A stretch of 64,000 nt of DNA from Euglena gracilis (GCA_039621445.1 CP154955.1:15312465-15376464), one strand, 5' to 3'; counted from the first letter of the stretch, positions 44,893-56,090 are shown. The notes: a model not told the origin generated them from the sequence alone. Numbers and translations are program-made.

Positions 44893-46814
44893 CGGGGGAG
44901 CACGCCGTCGGCCAGCCGTCGGCCAGCCGTGTGACTCACAGGAAAATAAACCGGCGTTTGAGACGCCGGGTTCAGGACAGAACCGGCGTCCCCCCCCACG
45001 GGTTTTCGGACGCCGGTTCTGTCCTAAAACCCGGCGTTAGGAACGCCGGTTTTGTCCAAAACCCGGCGTCCGATTTTCATTCCTAAAAACGTCACCAAAA
45101 GTGCCCAAAAGTGGCCCAAAGCTCCTGGTATGACTGTTTTAACCATGTAGGACAATGATTTTTGCCATTTGAGGACCATTGGGGTGGATGTCCAAATTTG
45201 GTGAAATTGGCCCAGATTTTGATAAAGAGTACCGTGCGGCGTGGAAAGATCTGATGAGCACCGATGGTCGTCTGTTGAAAAGAGCTTTCGATCGAGGTGT
45301 AACTTGGTACCCTAACGTTGCACGCAGCCAGAGATACGCTCGCGATCGTCGGATCGGCCAGAATCTTAGTCGAAATTTGTGGTAGTTTTCAGTGATTTTT
45401 GGTTTAAGATGCTGAATAAACCTTACAGAAACGTTTCTTCTCTTCGAAGCGACCACCTGAGGGGTCCTGGGGGGGCACCAGAGTTGTGAAATTAGGATTT
45501 CCCAGTGACAGAAAGTAAGAGCTCCAGGCGGCGTCGCTGAATTTGGTGGTGATCGCCAGTCGTCTGATGAAAAGAGCTTTCGATTGAGGGGTGGGTTTGT
45601 ACCCAGACGATCGACACAGCCAGAAATACCCTCGCGATCGCCGGAATTTGGTGAAATGCAAGGCGGCGCGACATTGCAGATAAGTGGTCGGAGATTGGTC
45701 CTGGGAGTGTCCTTTGACCGAAGGGTGGGGACGCCGGTTCTGTCCTGAACCCGGCGTCTCTAAAACGCCGCTTTAAACAAGGGGTGGCGGACGCCGGTTC
45801 TGTCCAAAACCCGGCGTTCCAAACGCCGGTTCCGTCCTTCGGACGGAACCGGCGTTTGGAACGCCGGGTTTTGGACAGAACCGGCGTCCGCCACCCCTTT
45901 TTTGTAGTAGACCCGAGCCACAGCCTTGCAATGCAAAAACAATTTCGCCGCCAATCTCCCTTCAAGCCTTCAAGGTCATGTTCATCGTTGGTGGAGGCTG
46001 CATTTTTGCCCATTTGAAGTCATTTTTCGTCATTTTTTGTCAATTTTGCTGATTTTGGACTTTTTTGACCAACTTTGACCATTTCAGCCTTTTGGGGGGG
46101 TCATTCTAGAGCCATTGTGAACGGTTATTGCCTACATAGAATTCGAATGACTAAAAAATGCTCAGCTGGTGTCCCACTGGCAAAATTTACATAATAATGG
46201 ACGAAAAAGGGCTCAAATATTATGTGAAATGGTTTCAAGTGACTCAAAATTGTAGCCCCTCTTGTAGAATTCGCGAACATCCGAAATTAAGATTTGGCAC
46301 CCAACATGAAACATTTGCACACCAAATTTACCAAACACAGGCATTAGGTGCTGAAATTAAGCAATTTTCACCACGAAATATGTATTTGCCACTCATACCA
46401 GCCAAAATTGCGCATTTTCCACATGAAATTGGGATTTTACACCCAAAATTAGGCATGTGCCACTCAAAATTAGGAATTTACACATGAAATTACCCCCCCC
46501 CCCCAAATGACCCTATTAATGTTGCTTCAGGACCCCCCAAAGGGTCATCTAGGGGGGGTCATTTAGGGGGGGATACTTTTACCACTTGAAAAATTGCTCT
46601 GCTCTATGACCAGGGGGGTCATCTAGGGGGGGGGGGTCATTTAGGGAGGGGGGGGTGGTGGTAGGACCACTCAAAATTAGGAATTTACACATGAAATTAG
46701 GAATTTCCTCCTCAAAATTAGCAATTTCACGCCAAATTAGGCATTTGCTACCCATATGAGATAGACAACCTGACCCGGCTTCCGTCACGCCGTCGGCCAG
46801 CCGTGTGCTCCCCC
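44893..46814. mobile_element. GGCCGACGGCT-ended element, copy alpha
   Basis: Ends are the word GTCGGCCAGCC repeated next to GGGGGAGCACGCC. The interior (46080-46780) carries many 'aattaggaatttacacatgaa' phrases. It is interrupted at 44947-45908 by a CCGGCGT element: copy beta (inverted, 53383-54418) lacks it and reads straight through ('ctcacaggaaaat' joined to 'gacccgagcc'), supplying an empty site. Confidence 0.8.
44947..45908. mobile_element. CCGGCGT-word element nested in copy alpha
   Basis: About 960 bp; arms of GACGCCGGTTCTGTCC / AACCCGGCGTC words, the right arm a near-perfect 110-bp palindrome (45785-45895). Core shared with 37901-39040 without the MITE. Boundaries are set by comparison with copy beta. 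Confidence 0.8.
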
Positions 46815-47369
46815 AGCGACCGTCGTATTGGGCCGACCCTGGTGTCGGCCCACAACCCCCCCTCCCCACAGGCCAGATCCGGGAGCCGTGGGCGACACCC
46901 AGGGGAGGCCGAGCAGGGGGGGGTAATTGATATCGGAGGCCTTCGGAAAAATTGCGAAAAAAATTGCGGAAATTGCGGAAAAATTGCGGAAAAACTGATA
47001 TCGGGAATACCATGCCCCCCCCCATTGTGTACCCCCCCCATTGTGTACCCCCTGGGGGGGGGGGAGGTACATAATGGGGGGGGTAGCACCACCTTCTCCC
47101 ATGTCCCGCCAAAGAAAAACTTGCCCCCCCCATTGTGTACCTCCCCCCCATTATGTACCTCCTGCCCGGTTTTGGCCTCCCGGGGGGAGGTACATAAAGG
47201 GGGGGGCATGGTATGCACATTTCTCCTTGAGGGGACTTAGAAAATTTTCAATTGTGAGGTTCAGAACACCACAACACCCACGTCGATGAAGGCGAGCACA
47301 AATCAGCACGCTTGAAGTTCTATGCATAGGTAGGACACACCCAATCACAACCCTATGATAACCCTAACC
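46815..47369. repeat. Inverted C/G element with 'attgtgtacc' words
   Basis: 46920-46990 has 'ttgcggaaa' repeats. 47010-47200 has CCCCCCATTGTGTACC and inverted GGTACATAATGGGGG words. No gene. Confidence 0.6.
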
Positions 47370-48080
47370 CTGTGACCAGTGGTGCACCTGTGAGAAAAAT
47401 TGGTAAACTGGGGGGGGGGGAACAAAACACAAATAGCACACCTGTTGATCCATTTGAAGAATGGCCTGAACTCATCTTCCATCTTCGGTGGTGGGAAAAA
47501 AATTCTGCGAAAAAAAATGCAAAAAAATTGCGGAAAAATTGCGGAAAAAATTGCGGAAAATTGTGGAAATTGCGGAAATTGCGGAAAAATTGCGATCAAT
47601 TTCCCCCCCCCCTGGACCGAGGATGGCACAAAAATAATCACCGTCAAATTTGGAAAATTGAAGAATCTGATATTCCCCTCATCGCTGGCGCTTGCCTGCC
47701 GAGGGAAAACGGAGAGTTTGCATCCTTGGAAGAAAGAAGTTTCATCTAGCGAGTGTGTGCAGCCAAGGGACAGAGGCGTTCATCCTCATGGGGGAGCAAA
47801 AATTGATTGTGGTTCTCTTTTGAAGAGGAACCCTGCAACCGGTTGCTGCTCTTTTTTCTCCCGGAAACAATGTGTGGCACAACGTTTGCCTACCCGGGTC
47901 TTTGAAACAGCAACTCCGATAACCTGTTGCTCCAAACCACACTTGCACGATCCCTGCACCCTGCTTTGCACTGCTTGCATGCTGCTGCAGTTGGTGTTGG
48001 ACAGTCAAGGATGAAACACCTTCTCAGGGGGGATCACCCGACTCAGGACAAAGGCGGGGCCACCCCTAAGTCCAGTGTTG
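47370..48080. pseudogene. Scrambled recombinase fragments
   Basis: Plus strand 47610-47670 matches the coding strand of the Crypton-like gene ('EDGTKIITVKF'); 47740-47850 matches its complement ('LQGSSSK...QFLLPH.DERLCPLA' on the minus strand). The two pieces are therefore in opposite orientation, with GGACAAAGGCGG words nearby (48040). A 'ttgcggaaa' repeat lies at 47505-47595. Confidence 0.65.
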
Positions 48081-48692
48081 GGGGTAGCCACCTTCGAGTG
48101 CTGAGCTATTAATGGAATTGCACTTAATGGAAGGCCAAAAAGACTAGCATTGGAAACATTGCGCAATTTATGATTTACAAATTTTACATACCTGCAATTT
48201 TTGGTTACTTACAATGATCTTACAGTAATTTCTGAAATTTTAACCCCCACACCCCCCATACCCGTTTTCTAGGATTTTTTCGACTACTTTGACCCGGTTT
48301 TGACCCAAAGTCCATGGGTTTCGGGCCAAAACGGGGGGGGGGTCGAAAAACGCTCATTTTTGGCTCAAAAAAGTTTTTTTCCGGGTCCGAAAGACAAAAA
48401 AAGCATCGTTTCGGACAATTTTTTTTCGATTTTTTGACCCAAAATGACCGAAAACGGCTAAGTCAAACGAGGCTAACTGTACAAAACGGGCCAAGTGGCC
48501 GAAAAATGGCCGTAACTCGGGTCAGGTGGGAAGTTGTGGGGAAATCAAAATACCATTAGATAGGGCATTTTAAGGGCTTCAATTTAAGTATCCGGACTTT
48601 TCCTTTGATTCCCCACCGTTTTTGAGCAATTTCAGAAAAATTGATTGAAACGGCTAAGTCGCAAGCCTGCCGCGCTGTTTTGAGGGGCCCCG
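48081..48692. repeat. Single copy of the 58-kb tandem unit, inverted
   Basis: 48280-48640 matches 57840-58320 in inverted orientation ('ggtcgaaaaacgctcatttttggctcaaaa' and 'cgtaactcgggtcaggtggg'). No gene. Confidence 0.65.
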
Positions 48693-49565
48693 AGCGGATT
48701 TCCGGTGGTGGTCGCTGTGGAGGTCGGGCCGACCATGGTCGGCCCGACCATGACCCCCTGTGGAGGTCGGCCCGACCACCATTTTTTTGCACTACCCCCC
48801 CCCTTTCTGGAGATTTAAGCCCCCCCCCCCCTGAAAAAAACTTTTGTCCAAATCACCCCAACACCAGTCAAAACCCACCCAAATGGCTCCAGAACCCCCC
48901 AATCGGGGTGGATATGCAAAAACTTGGGGGGGATATGCCCATTTTGGGCCACTTTTGGCAAAAGAACACCTCTCCCCATCGGATTTTCAATAAAAGGGCA
49001 AAATTTTGCACAAAAAGGACTTAGCACTCAAGTATGCTGATGGCGTTTTCCTGTGTCCAAAGAGAATTTATGAGGTTATTTGAAGGAGTAGGGTTAGGGT
49101 TACGATTCTTATCCAAACAGCAGAACATTTCCCGCTCAACGTTGTTAGATTGGTCTCTACAAGGTACCCAGCGAACCCAAAGAGCCGCCCAACTAGGGTT
49201 AAAAACATGGGGGGACCCGAGCGAGGCGCCGAAGGCGCCGAGTGAGGGTCCCCCCATGTGTATTAACCCTAGTTGGGCGGCTCTTTGGGGTAGCTGGTAC
49301 CTTGTAGGGCCCAATTTATCACGTTTCTGAACAGCCGGCCTGTTGTCCTCTGACTTGAAATTTTTCAAGCCGGTCAATGAAGGAGTAGGAGGAGGTAGGG
49401 TTAGGTTATGGTCGGCCCGACCTCCACGATGGCGACCACCAGAAATCCGCACGGAACCGGGGGGGGGGGGGGAGTGCAAAAAAATGGTGGTCGGCCCGAC
49501 CATGGTCGGCCCGACCTAAATTGGTCGGCCCGACCTCCACGATGACGACCACCGGAAATCCGCAC
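48693..49565. mobile_element. Palindrome-armed element, GCGGATTTCCGG ends
   Basis: About 870 bp; ends GCGGATTTCCGGTGGTGGTC and inverse, arms of GGTCGGGCCGACCATGG words, 'tttaagccccccc' spacer on the left. In the middle, 49165-49315 folds into one long hairpin: 'aaagagccgcccaactagggtta' faces its complement around GGCGCCGAAGGCGCC. Confidence 0.75.
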
Positions 49566-50280
49566 GGATGGATGGATGGAAAGATAACTTATTACGGAAA
49601 AGAATGTGCAGAAGACTTATTACAGAAGATAACTTATCACAAAAGAATCTTTCTCATTCTTCAAATTTCACTGCTGAAGTTTGCAAATACCACCCCCCCC
49701 CCTTTATCTGAGCACACCCACGGGCCAACGGACCCCTGGCCACTCTGGGGGAGAGGAAATTTTGGGCTTCAGCCCAAGGTTTACTGTTCCCATAGGGAGA
49801 TCAGGCGGTGACTTTGGGTTTTTCGGGCGGGACCCCCCCACCCCCCCCCCCTCTTCATTGGAAATACATGGCGGTGAACTTCACCGGTGAAGTTTCTCCA
49901 TTGAAATTCCTTTAGGGGCGAAGCCCCCAACCCCCCCCCCCCCACCCCTGCCTAACCTCCTAGGGGGGGGGGGCGGGAACAGTACAATGTCATAGCACTT
50001 TTTGTGAAGGATTCTTAGGGCAATCCCATCAAACTCCAAACCAACGCAAAAATGGATGTTGTGGAGGTGCAATTTTCAAGCATGTGAACCCAAAAAATTC
50101 GTTTTGGCATTTAGGTGGCCTTTTGGGTCTAACTTGGTTGGTTAGCCCATGGCCCATAGGAATAGCAGGGGGGGGGAGCTCGTCCCCCCCCCTTACTGTC
50201 CCCCCCCTTGTTGTTCCCATGGACCCAAAAGGGGGCCACAGGACAAAAACAGTAAGGGGGTATGGTGATTACCGGCTCAT
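49566..50280. other. Spacer; possible ORF remnant on minus strand
   Basis: Minus frame 50072-49975 reads 'HLHNIHFCVGLEFDGIALRI' then 'LHKKCYDIVLF', protein-like but without start, splice or family support. The rest is C/G-tract DNA, with an inverted 'cttcaccg' pair around 49880. Confidence 0.35.
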
Positions 50281-51320
50281 TGCGGGAAATTGGCGATGGA
50301 CTTTTTGGTGGTCGCTAGCGACCATGGCTACCATTGGTGGTCGGGCCGACCACCAATTTTAAGTCCACCCCCCCCTCTAAAACAACTTTTAAGCCCCCCC
50401 CCTCCAAAAATTTTTCGTTCAAATATGAAAGAAAATGACTCAAAACCCACCCAAATGCCTTCCAAAACCCCCATTTGGGGGTTAATTTGCAGTGTGTGCA
50501 AGGCAAGGATGGCCGAGTCGCGCTCCGCAATGCACCCGATCGCGAAATGAGTTGGCCTACGGCCTGCTCCAGGGGGGGGGGGGGGGCTACCGCCCCCGGG
50601 GGGGCTACCGCCCCCCCGGACCCCCCCCGCCCAAAATAACAAAATCTCCTTGTGTGTGGAAGGCAAGGGGGGGTCGGCACGCCGTGGCGAGGTTTCCGGC
50701 TAGGGGGGGGGGGGGGGGGGCTTTTGGCGTGGCGAGGGGGTCCCGGATGGGGGGGGGGCGGGGTGCGCGGGGGTTTGCCAAGAAAATTTTCTTTGGCGGG
50801 CCTGACATGGCGTGGCGAGGGGGTCTGAAAAGGGGGGGGAGGGGGGGGGTAAAATGGCGTGGCGAGGGGGTCGGTGAGGGGGGGGGGGGGAGGGGTGTGC
50901 CGACCCCCCAAGGATGGCCGAGTTGTCCCCCCCCCCCAAAGTGGCCAAAAAAAAATGGCAAGGCTTGGTTTTCTCCCCCTCAACTTGCTTTCAGCGCCTT
51001 TGGCACCGAAGGCAAAGCCCCCCCCCCACCAAAGTGTCCCCCACCCCAGAGTGGCCCACAGAGGGGTACAAAAATAAATCGTGGGTAAAAGACCACAAAC
51101 AAAAGCGGTTTTGCACTTTTTTCGCAATTATTTTGTCGCGCTCCCTAATGAACTTAGTCGGCCTTCGGCCGCCTCCGAGGCTATGGTTATTGCTATGGTT
51201 TCACAGAACAGGCCCAAAGAGAATATTCCCATTTTTTTTTGCAAATTGACCCCCGAATGGAGGTTTTGGAAGGGTTTCGAGTCATTTACCTCCAAATTTG
51301 AATGAAATTTTTTGGAGGTG
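50281..51320. mobile_element. CGCTAGCG-family element, short copy
   Basis: Left arm 50281-50480 and right arm 51180-51320 of the 27995-30606 family, inverted. The right arm lacks its palindrome array and terminus, so the copy is truncated. Interior is C/G-tract DNA with 'ggcgtggcgaggggg' repeats (50680-50880). Confidence 0.7.
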
Positions 51321-51839
51321 CACTTTGGAAGGGGTGAGGAAACTTCATTCTTTCCTTCAAATCAATCATGAGTTCCCCCTCACCTTTTGTCCCCCCTGAT
51401 CCAAAGCAAAACCAAAAATCACAAAAATCCGCCCTCCCCAGCATTGTGGAACTGAAAATATCCTCACCCTCCTCAAAGCGGCCACCCTCCATGGGGACCC
51501 CAAAACGGTCACCCCAGGGGGGGGGGGGTGAAATTTTGGCTTTGGCACCTTGCCGCCGAAAGAAATTGGCTTTTGAGGGGGGAGAAACCAACACTTGCCA
51601 ATAAAAATTTGTCAATTTAATTTGGGGGGTTAGGGGTGCCTGGCTGGACCACCCCCTCAGCCCCCCCCCTCTGTCAAGTCCAAGTGGGTGGCGACCAACA
51701 CAAGGCTGTAGAATATTGAAAACAAAAAACGAAATAATGGAATCGGTCACTTTCCGCGCAATTGTGCTTGTTGGAAAAGAATTTTTTCAATTGACGTTTC
51801 ATTCCAAATAAAAACAAGACAGCAGCAAAAATTTCACAC
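51321..51839. other. 3' flank or last intron of the LYRM gene
   Basis: A TTCTACAG acceptor on the minus strand at about 51709 follows an A/T-rich 130-bp stretch and could start a last LYRM exon (reading PCVGRHPLGLD), but the frame then enters a G tract and its end cannot be trusted. Confidence 0.35.
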
Positions 51840-52139
51840 CTTGAGGGATCCTTGGATGTCCGCTGCAGAAGTGATGTCTTTGTTTGATTCGAACTCCTCC
51901 CTGCATCAAATTCTTGCACATATATAATGAGAAGAAGAAACTCACCTTGCGTACTGCTTGTAACGAATTTTTTGATCTTCAGGGAGCTGATAAATTAATT
52001 TAAGGAGTGATCGATATAGTCTCTGAACTTCGGGTCTGCTCATCAAATCATCCTGAAAAGAACCGGAGGAATTGAAGTTGATTCCTAAATATTCATCCGT
52101 CTATCTTACTTGCGGAGACGGAGACGGAGACGGGTCCAT
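51840..52139 (-). CDS. LYR-motif (LYRM family) protein, 5' exons
   Basis: Small mitochondrial-type LYR protein (the family supports Fe-S cluster delivery and respiratory complex assembly). Exons 52139-52110, 52052-51946, 51900-51840; introns 57 and 45 bp, GT-AG (donors GTAAGA, GTGAGT). Reads MDPSPSPSPQ, then a segment with 'MSRPEVQRLYRSLLKLIYQL' (the LYR triplet), 'EDQKIRYKQYAR', 'EEFESNKDIT'. The positively charged Arg and the R..(F)..N that follow LYR in the family are present. A GTGTGA donor ends exon 3; the final exon is not certain (a candidate acceptor at 51709). The start is fixed by the exon 1 ATG and in-frame joining. Confidence 0.75.
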
Positions 52140-52744
52140 CTTGATTACTTCCCGTGGAGACGGGAAAAGAAAAAACATCCCCACCCCAACCTCCTCACTC
52201 ACCAATCTTGTCCTACTTCCGGTCTGCTGAAGGATATTTGTTGACCCCCCCCAATCTTATGCCCCTCCCCCCACGTCTTGTCCCACACCCGGACTAGCGT
52301 TGGCCGGGTGTGGGACAAGAAAGGGGGGGATGGATTGCGTCCCGGTGGTCGGTACCACGAGCCCTCCCAATCTTGTCCCGCCAGGGGTCGGCAAAAGGTA
52401 AATTGTCCCCAAGTCCAGGCCACTCTGGGGTGGGACACTTTGTGTGGGGTGAGGGCAACTCGCAGTTTGGGTCGTTGGGAAAAGGGGAGCCTTTCAGAGT
52501 AGTGGAGCCCCCAGGGGGGTGGACGGGGTCCTGGGGACCCACTCACTTTTTCCCGAAGATGGTCAAAAAATCGCGAAAAATGCTAAAAATAGCACCTTTT
52601 TTCAAAAATCTTCGGCGCTTTCGGCACCGAAAAGTTTATCCCTCCTGGCGGGACCCCCAGGGTGGGGGTGGGCTCGACACACCCCCAGGGGGGGGGGGGC
52701 ACACCCTACCTCCCCCCGGGGGTCCAACTAATAAACCCCTGGAG
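52140..52744. other. Upstream of LYRM, short inverted repeats
   Basis: Contains inverted 'tcttgtcccacacc' / 'ggtgtgggacaaga' (52276-52320) and further 'atcttgtcc' words, then C/G-tract DNA from 52500. No exon seen. Confidence 0.45.
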
Positions 52745-52835
52745 AGTCTTCTTTCAAATGACACGATGATCTTGGTTTGGATTGATTGGATCGAACAGTT
52801 GCTCTCTTCAGCTCATAGTGGTTGCATCTTTTTTC
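52745..52835 (-). CDS. Isolated coding-like exon
   Basis: Minus strand reads RCNHYELKRATVRSNQSKPR then SSCHLKEDSP, with an AG before it and a G|GGGTTT after. Charged, non-repetitive composition; no family recognised. Could be a gene relic. Confidence 0.3.
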
Positions 52836-53382
52836 AAAAATTCACAACATCAGGTTCAATTTTGCTTGAATGAGGTGGCCAATTCCAAAATTGGGGTGGA
52901 ATTAACATCACTACAAACACGATCCTACGATCCTTGTCCTAAACTTGCCAAGACAAATTCCTAATTTTAATTTGTCCATGATAAGTCGCCAAGTTTTGGA
53001 ATTTTTTGAGTATGGAGTATTGGAGGATGGGCATGTCCGACGAGGACCGTCAGCCACCAAGGGGGGGGGGTCCCATTTTGCCATGCCGAGGGGCTCGGCA
53101 TGGGCCCCGCGGGCGGCATGCCAAAATAAGACCCCCCAAAAGGAAGACCCCCCAAACATAAGACCCTGGGCCAATCAAGCAAAAATCAAAAACAGAGCTC
53201 CCCCCCCAACAAGACCCCCCCGACGGCATGAAGCACCGGAAGTGGTGGAATTTTCCCCTTGAAAATTTCCAAAACCCCAATTTCGGACAGAAAATAATTT
53301 TCTAGTTCCAAGGATAGGGTAATATTTGAACTAAACCAATCTACACATGGCGCAAAGTGCTGAAGGAGAATTCCTAATTTGT

Positions 53383-54418
53383 GGGGGAGCACACGACTGG
53401 CCGACGGCTGGCCGACGGCGTGACGGAAGCCGGGTCAGGTTGTCTTTCTTTCTTTCTTTTTTTTTTTACGGGAGAAATGAATTTTTTTTCCATGGGCATG
53501 ACCTACGGGGAATGGTGGTGAGGCGAACCGAATCCATCGACCAGTGGCACAGCCTACTGGATTTGTCAGAGTTCGTGGGAAAGGAGCTATGTACAGATGG
53601 GCGAGGCCCATGGGCAGTAAAGGTATATGCTGGCGGTTGAGGGGTGAGGAGATCGGTAGTCTTTCTCATATGGGAAGCAAATGCCTAATTTAGCGTGAAA
53701 TTGCTAATTTTGAGGAGGAAATTCCTAATTTCATGTGTAAATTCCTAATTTTTAGTGGTCCTAATTTCATGTGTAAATTCCTAATTTTGAGTGGCAAGTG
53801 CCTAATTTTGGGTGTAAAATCCCATTTCATGTGTAAAATGCACAATTTTGGCTGGCATGAGTGGCAAATGCATATTTCGGGGTGAAAATTGCTTAATTTC
53901 AGCACCTAATACCTAAATTTGGTGTGCAAATGTTTCATGTTGGGTGCCAAATCTTAATTTCGGATGTTCGTTTTGAATTATCTTTCAAATTCTACAAGAG
54001 GGGCTACAATTTTGAGTCACTTGAAACCATTTCACACAATATTTGAGCCTTTTTCCGTCCATTATTTGGTAAACTTTGCGAATGGGACACCAGCTGAGCA
54101 TTTTTTAGTCATTTGAATTCTATGTAGGCAATAACCGTTCACAATGGCTCTAGAATGAGCCCCCCAAAAAGGCTGAAATGGTCAAAATTTGTCAAAAAAG
54201 TCCAAAATCCGCAAAATTGACAAAAATTGACGAAAAATGACTTCAAATGGGCAAAAATGAGCCTCCACCAACGATGAACATGACCTTGAAGGGAGATTGG
54301 CGGCGAAATTATTTTTGCATTGCAAGGCTGTGGCTCGGGTCATTTTCCTGTGAGTCACACGGCTGGCCGACGGCTGGCCGACGGCTGGCCGACGGCTGGC
54401 CGACGGCGTGCTCCCCCT
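53383..54418. mobile_element. GGCCGACGGCT-ended element, copy beta (inverted)
   Basis: Inverted relative to copy alpha. Ends carry GGCTGGCCGACGGC words (two at the left, four at the right). Relative to alpha it lacks the CCGGCGT insert but has an extra segment of about 215 bp at 53446-53662. Confidence 0.8.
53506..53640 (+). CDS. Captured coding fragment inside copy beta
   Basis: Within the beta-specific insert, the plus frame reads GMVVRRTESIDQWHSLLDLS then 'EFVGKELCTDGRGPWAVKVY' and stops at 53640. Composition is fully protein-like, unlike the element around it, and alpha lacks it, so it is probably a host exon or transposon fragment picked up by the element. Function unknown. Confidence 0.5.
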   Translation, partial: RGMVVRRTESIDQWHSLLDLSEFVGKELCTDGRGPWAVKVYAGG

Positions 54419-54816
54419 GTCCATGATAAGTCGCCAAGTTTTGGAATTTTTTGAGTATGGAGTATTGGAGGATGGGCATGTCCGACGAGGACCGTCGGCC
54501 ACCAAGGGGGGGGGTCCCATTTTGCCATGCCGAGGGGCTCGGCATGGGCCCCGCGGGCGGCATGCCAAAATAAGACCCCCCCAAAAGGAAGACCTCCCAA
54601 ACATAAGACCCTGGGCCAATCAAGCAAAAATCAAAACCAGAGCTCCCCCCCCAACAAGACCCCCCCCGATGGCATGAAGCACCGGAAGTGGTGGAATTTT
54701 CCCCTTGAAAATTTCCAAAGCCCCAATTTCGGACAGAAAATAATTTTCGAGTTCCAAGGATAGGGTAAAATTTGAACTAAACCGATCTACACATGGCGCA
54801 AAGTGCTGAAGGAGAA

Positions 54817-55545
54817 TAATGTTTTTGAGAACCTGAAACATGCTTGTTTTTTGTGTTACGGTTGGTAAAAAAAATCCCAAAATAAGACCCTCCAAAAAAT
54901 AAGACCACCCCCTGCAGTTTTCTAGCAACGGATTTTGGGGGAGGTTAACTCCCTCCCCATGTCGGCCAAACCCTCGGCATGAAACATTTGGATGATGCCT
55001 TTGCTCTTGTTCTCGCCGCGGTTATCTGGGCTCCTCCTTTCTGCATCCAAATGTGTGTGAGTTCAACAGTGGACCTCCAAAATAAGGGGAATTTTTCCTT
55101 TTCGGCGCGAAGCGCCGGATTTTTTTTGCAGTCAAAATTTTCGCCCATGTCTAAGCACCACCCCCCTGGTTCTTACCCATATTTTGGCAAAATAAGCACC
55201 CCCCCCCCCCGGTTCTTACCCATCTTTTCCGGTGCTTAGACAAGGGGGGAGGAGGTAAAATCGACCATTTTTTGCGAACATCCCCCCCAAAAAGTTGCCA
55301 AAAATGACCCCTTTTGGGCTGTCTGAGGTTTGGAAATGGGACCTGGTCCCCCCCCCCCCCAGCTGTTCCCCCCCATTGGGCCTGGGGACAGGAACAGCTC
55401 GGGGGGGGGGGGGCATGGCAATCATTTGACGCAAAAGTCGGCCGACTGGTCAATGGACCAATTGGGTGGTCCACCGACTGGTGTGTCGACACACCAGAAA
55501 CCCCCCCCCCTCTCAGCTTTATGTTCTTCTGAGCTTGGCTGCAGA
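54817..55545. other. Spacer with possible exon at 54979-55086
   Basis: Plus frame MKHLDDAFALVLAAVIWAPP, then 'FCIQMCVSSTVDLQNK', is protein-like but isolated. 55160-55260 holds inverted 'ggttcttacccat' and 'ggtgcttaga' words around C tracts, and 55340-55410 an inverted 'ccagctgttccccccc' pair. Confidence 0.4.
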
Positions 55546-56090
55546 ATGCTGAACCTGGATACTGTTGATGTTCCCATCGAAGGGGACTCTCATCAAATTA
55601 GCCTTCAGGATCAGGCAGAATTCTTGAAGGAGATCACCAAACCTGTGCTTGCCAAGGCAGTGGGGTCCCCGGCAACCAAGGTGCTTTTCGAGGATGCTGA
55701 AGAGGGTGTGCCTCCCAACGTCCTCCTCTGGCACTTCTGTCCTGGTGTTTCAACCCAGGGAATGGCTTGAGCGAACCATTGGACGTAATTGGGGGTGGCC
55801 GGGCTCGACGTGGGCTCAGCGCAGCTGGCTTCAGTGCTAAAGGTTTGGTTTGTTTCCCCCACACCGGTGTGTCAACACCTTTTGGGGGGACAGAGCGAGC
55901 TGCGTTCATTGAAAGCATGATTGCGAGTGGCAATCCACGGGACCGCTCCAAGAGTGACACTGGTACTTATTATGGCGCCAAAAAGGACGAGGAAGAAGCT
56001 GAGGATGGTGGCAGAAGCAGGACTACAAGCAACGCAAGTCAGAGCTATTTCAATGAATCAAATGTCAAGTGTGGCTCCCGTATCTGGCCT
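55546..56090 (+). CDS. Two-frame coding region, unknown protein
   Basis: Frame one (ATG 55546, TGA 55770): MLNLDTVDVPIEGDSHQISL, then 'FLKEITKPVLAKAVGSPATK', 'VLFEDAEEGVPPNVLLWHF'. Frame two (about 55770-56090): 'SEPLDVIGGGRARRGLSAAG', 'THTGVSTPFGGTER'-like text, then an acidic stretch KKDEEEAEDGG. The join needs either a short intron (AG at 55755) or a frameshift. It ends at a GGTCGGCCC repeat. Could be an element-borne gene or a host gene cut by the repeat. No family recognised. Confidence 0.5.

Larger units (their letters stand above)
52973..54816. repeat. Direct repeats R1 and R2 flanking copy beta
   Basis: R1 (52973-53382) and R2 (54418-54816) are about 400-bp near-identical direct repeats beginning TGTCCATGATAAGTCGCC and ending near 'gctgaaggagaat'. 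R1 is bounded on both sides by ATTCCTAATTT. They lack the TG...CA ends and coding core of LTRs, so I treat them as a duplicated element on either side of beta. Confidence 0.75.

Noticed and set aside
52973-54816. LTR retrotransposon (400-bp direct repeats)
   Set aside because: No TG...CA ends, primer-binding site or reverse transcriptase; the interval is a different inverted element (beta).
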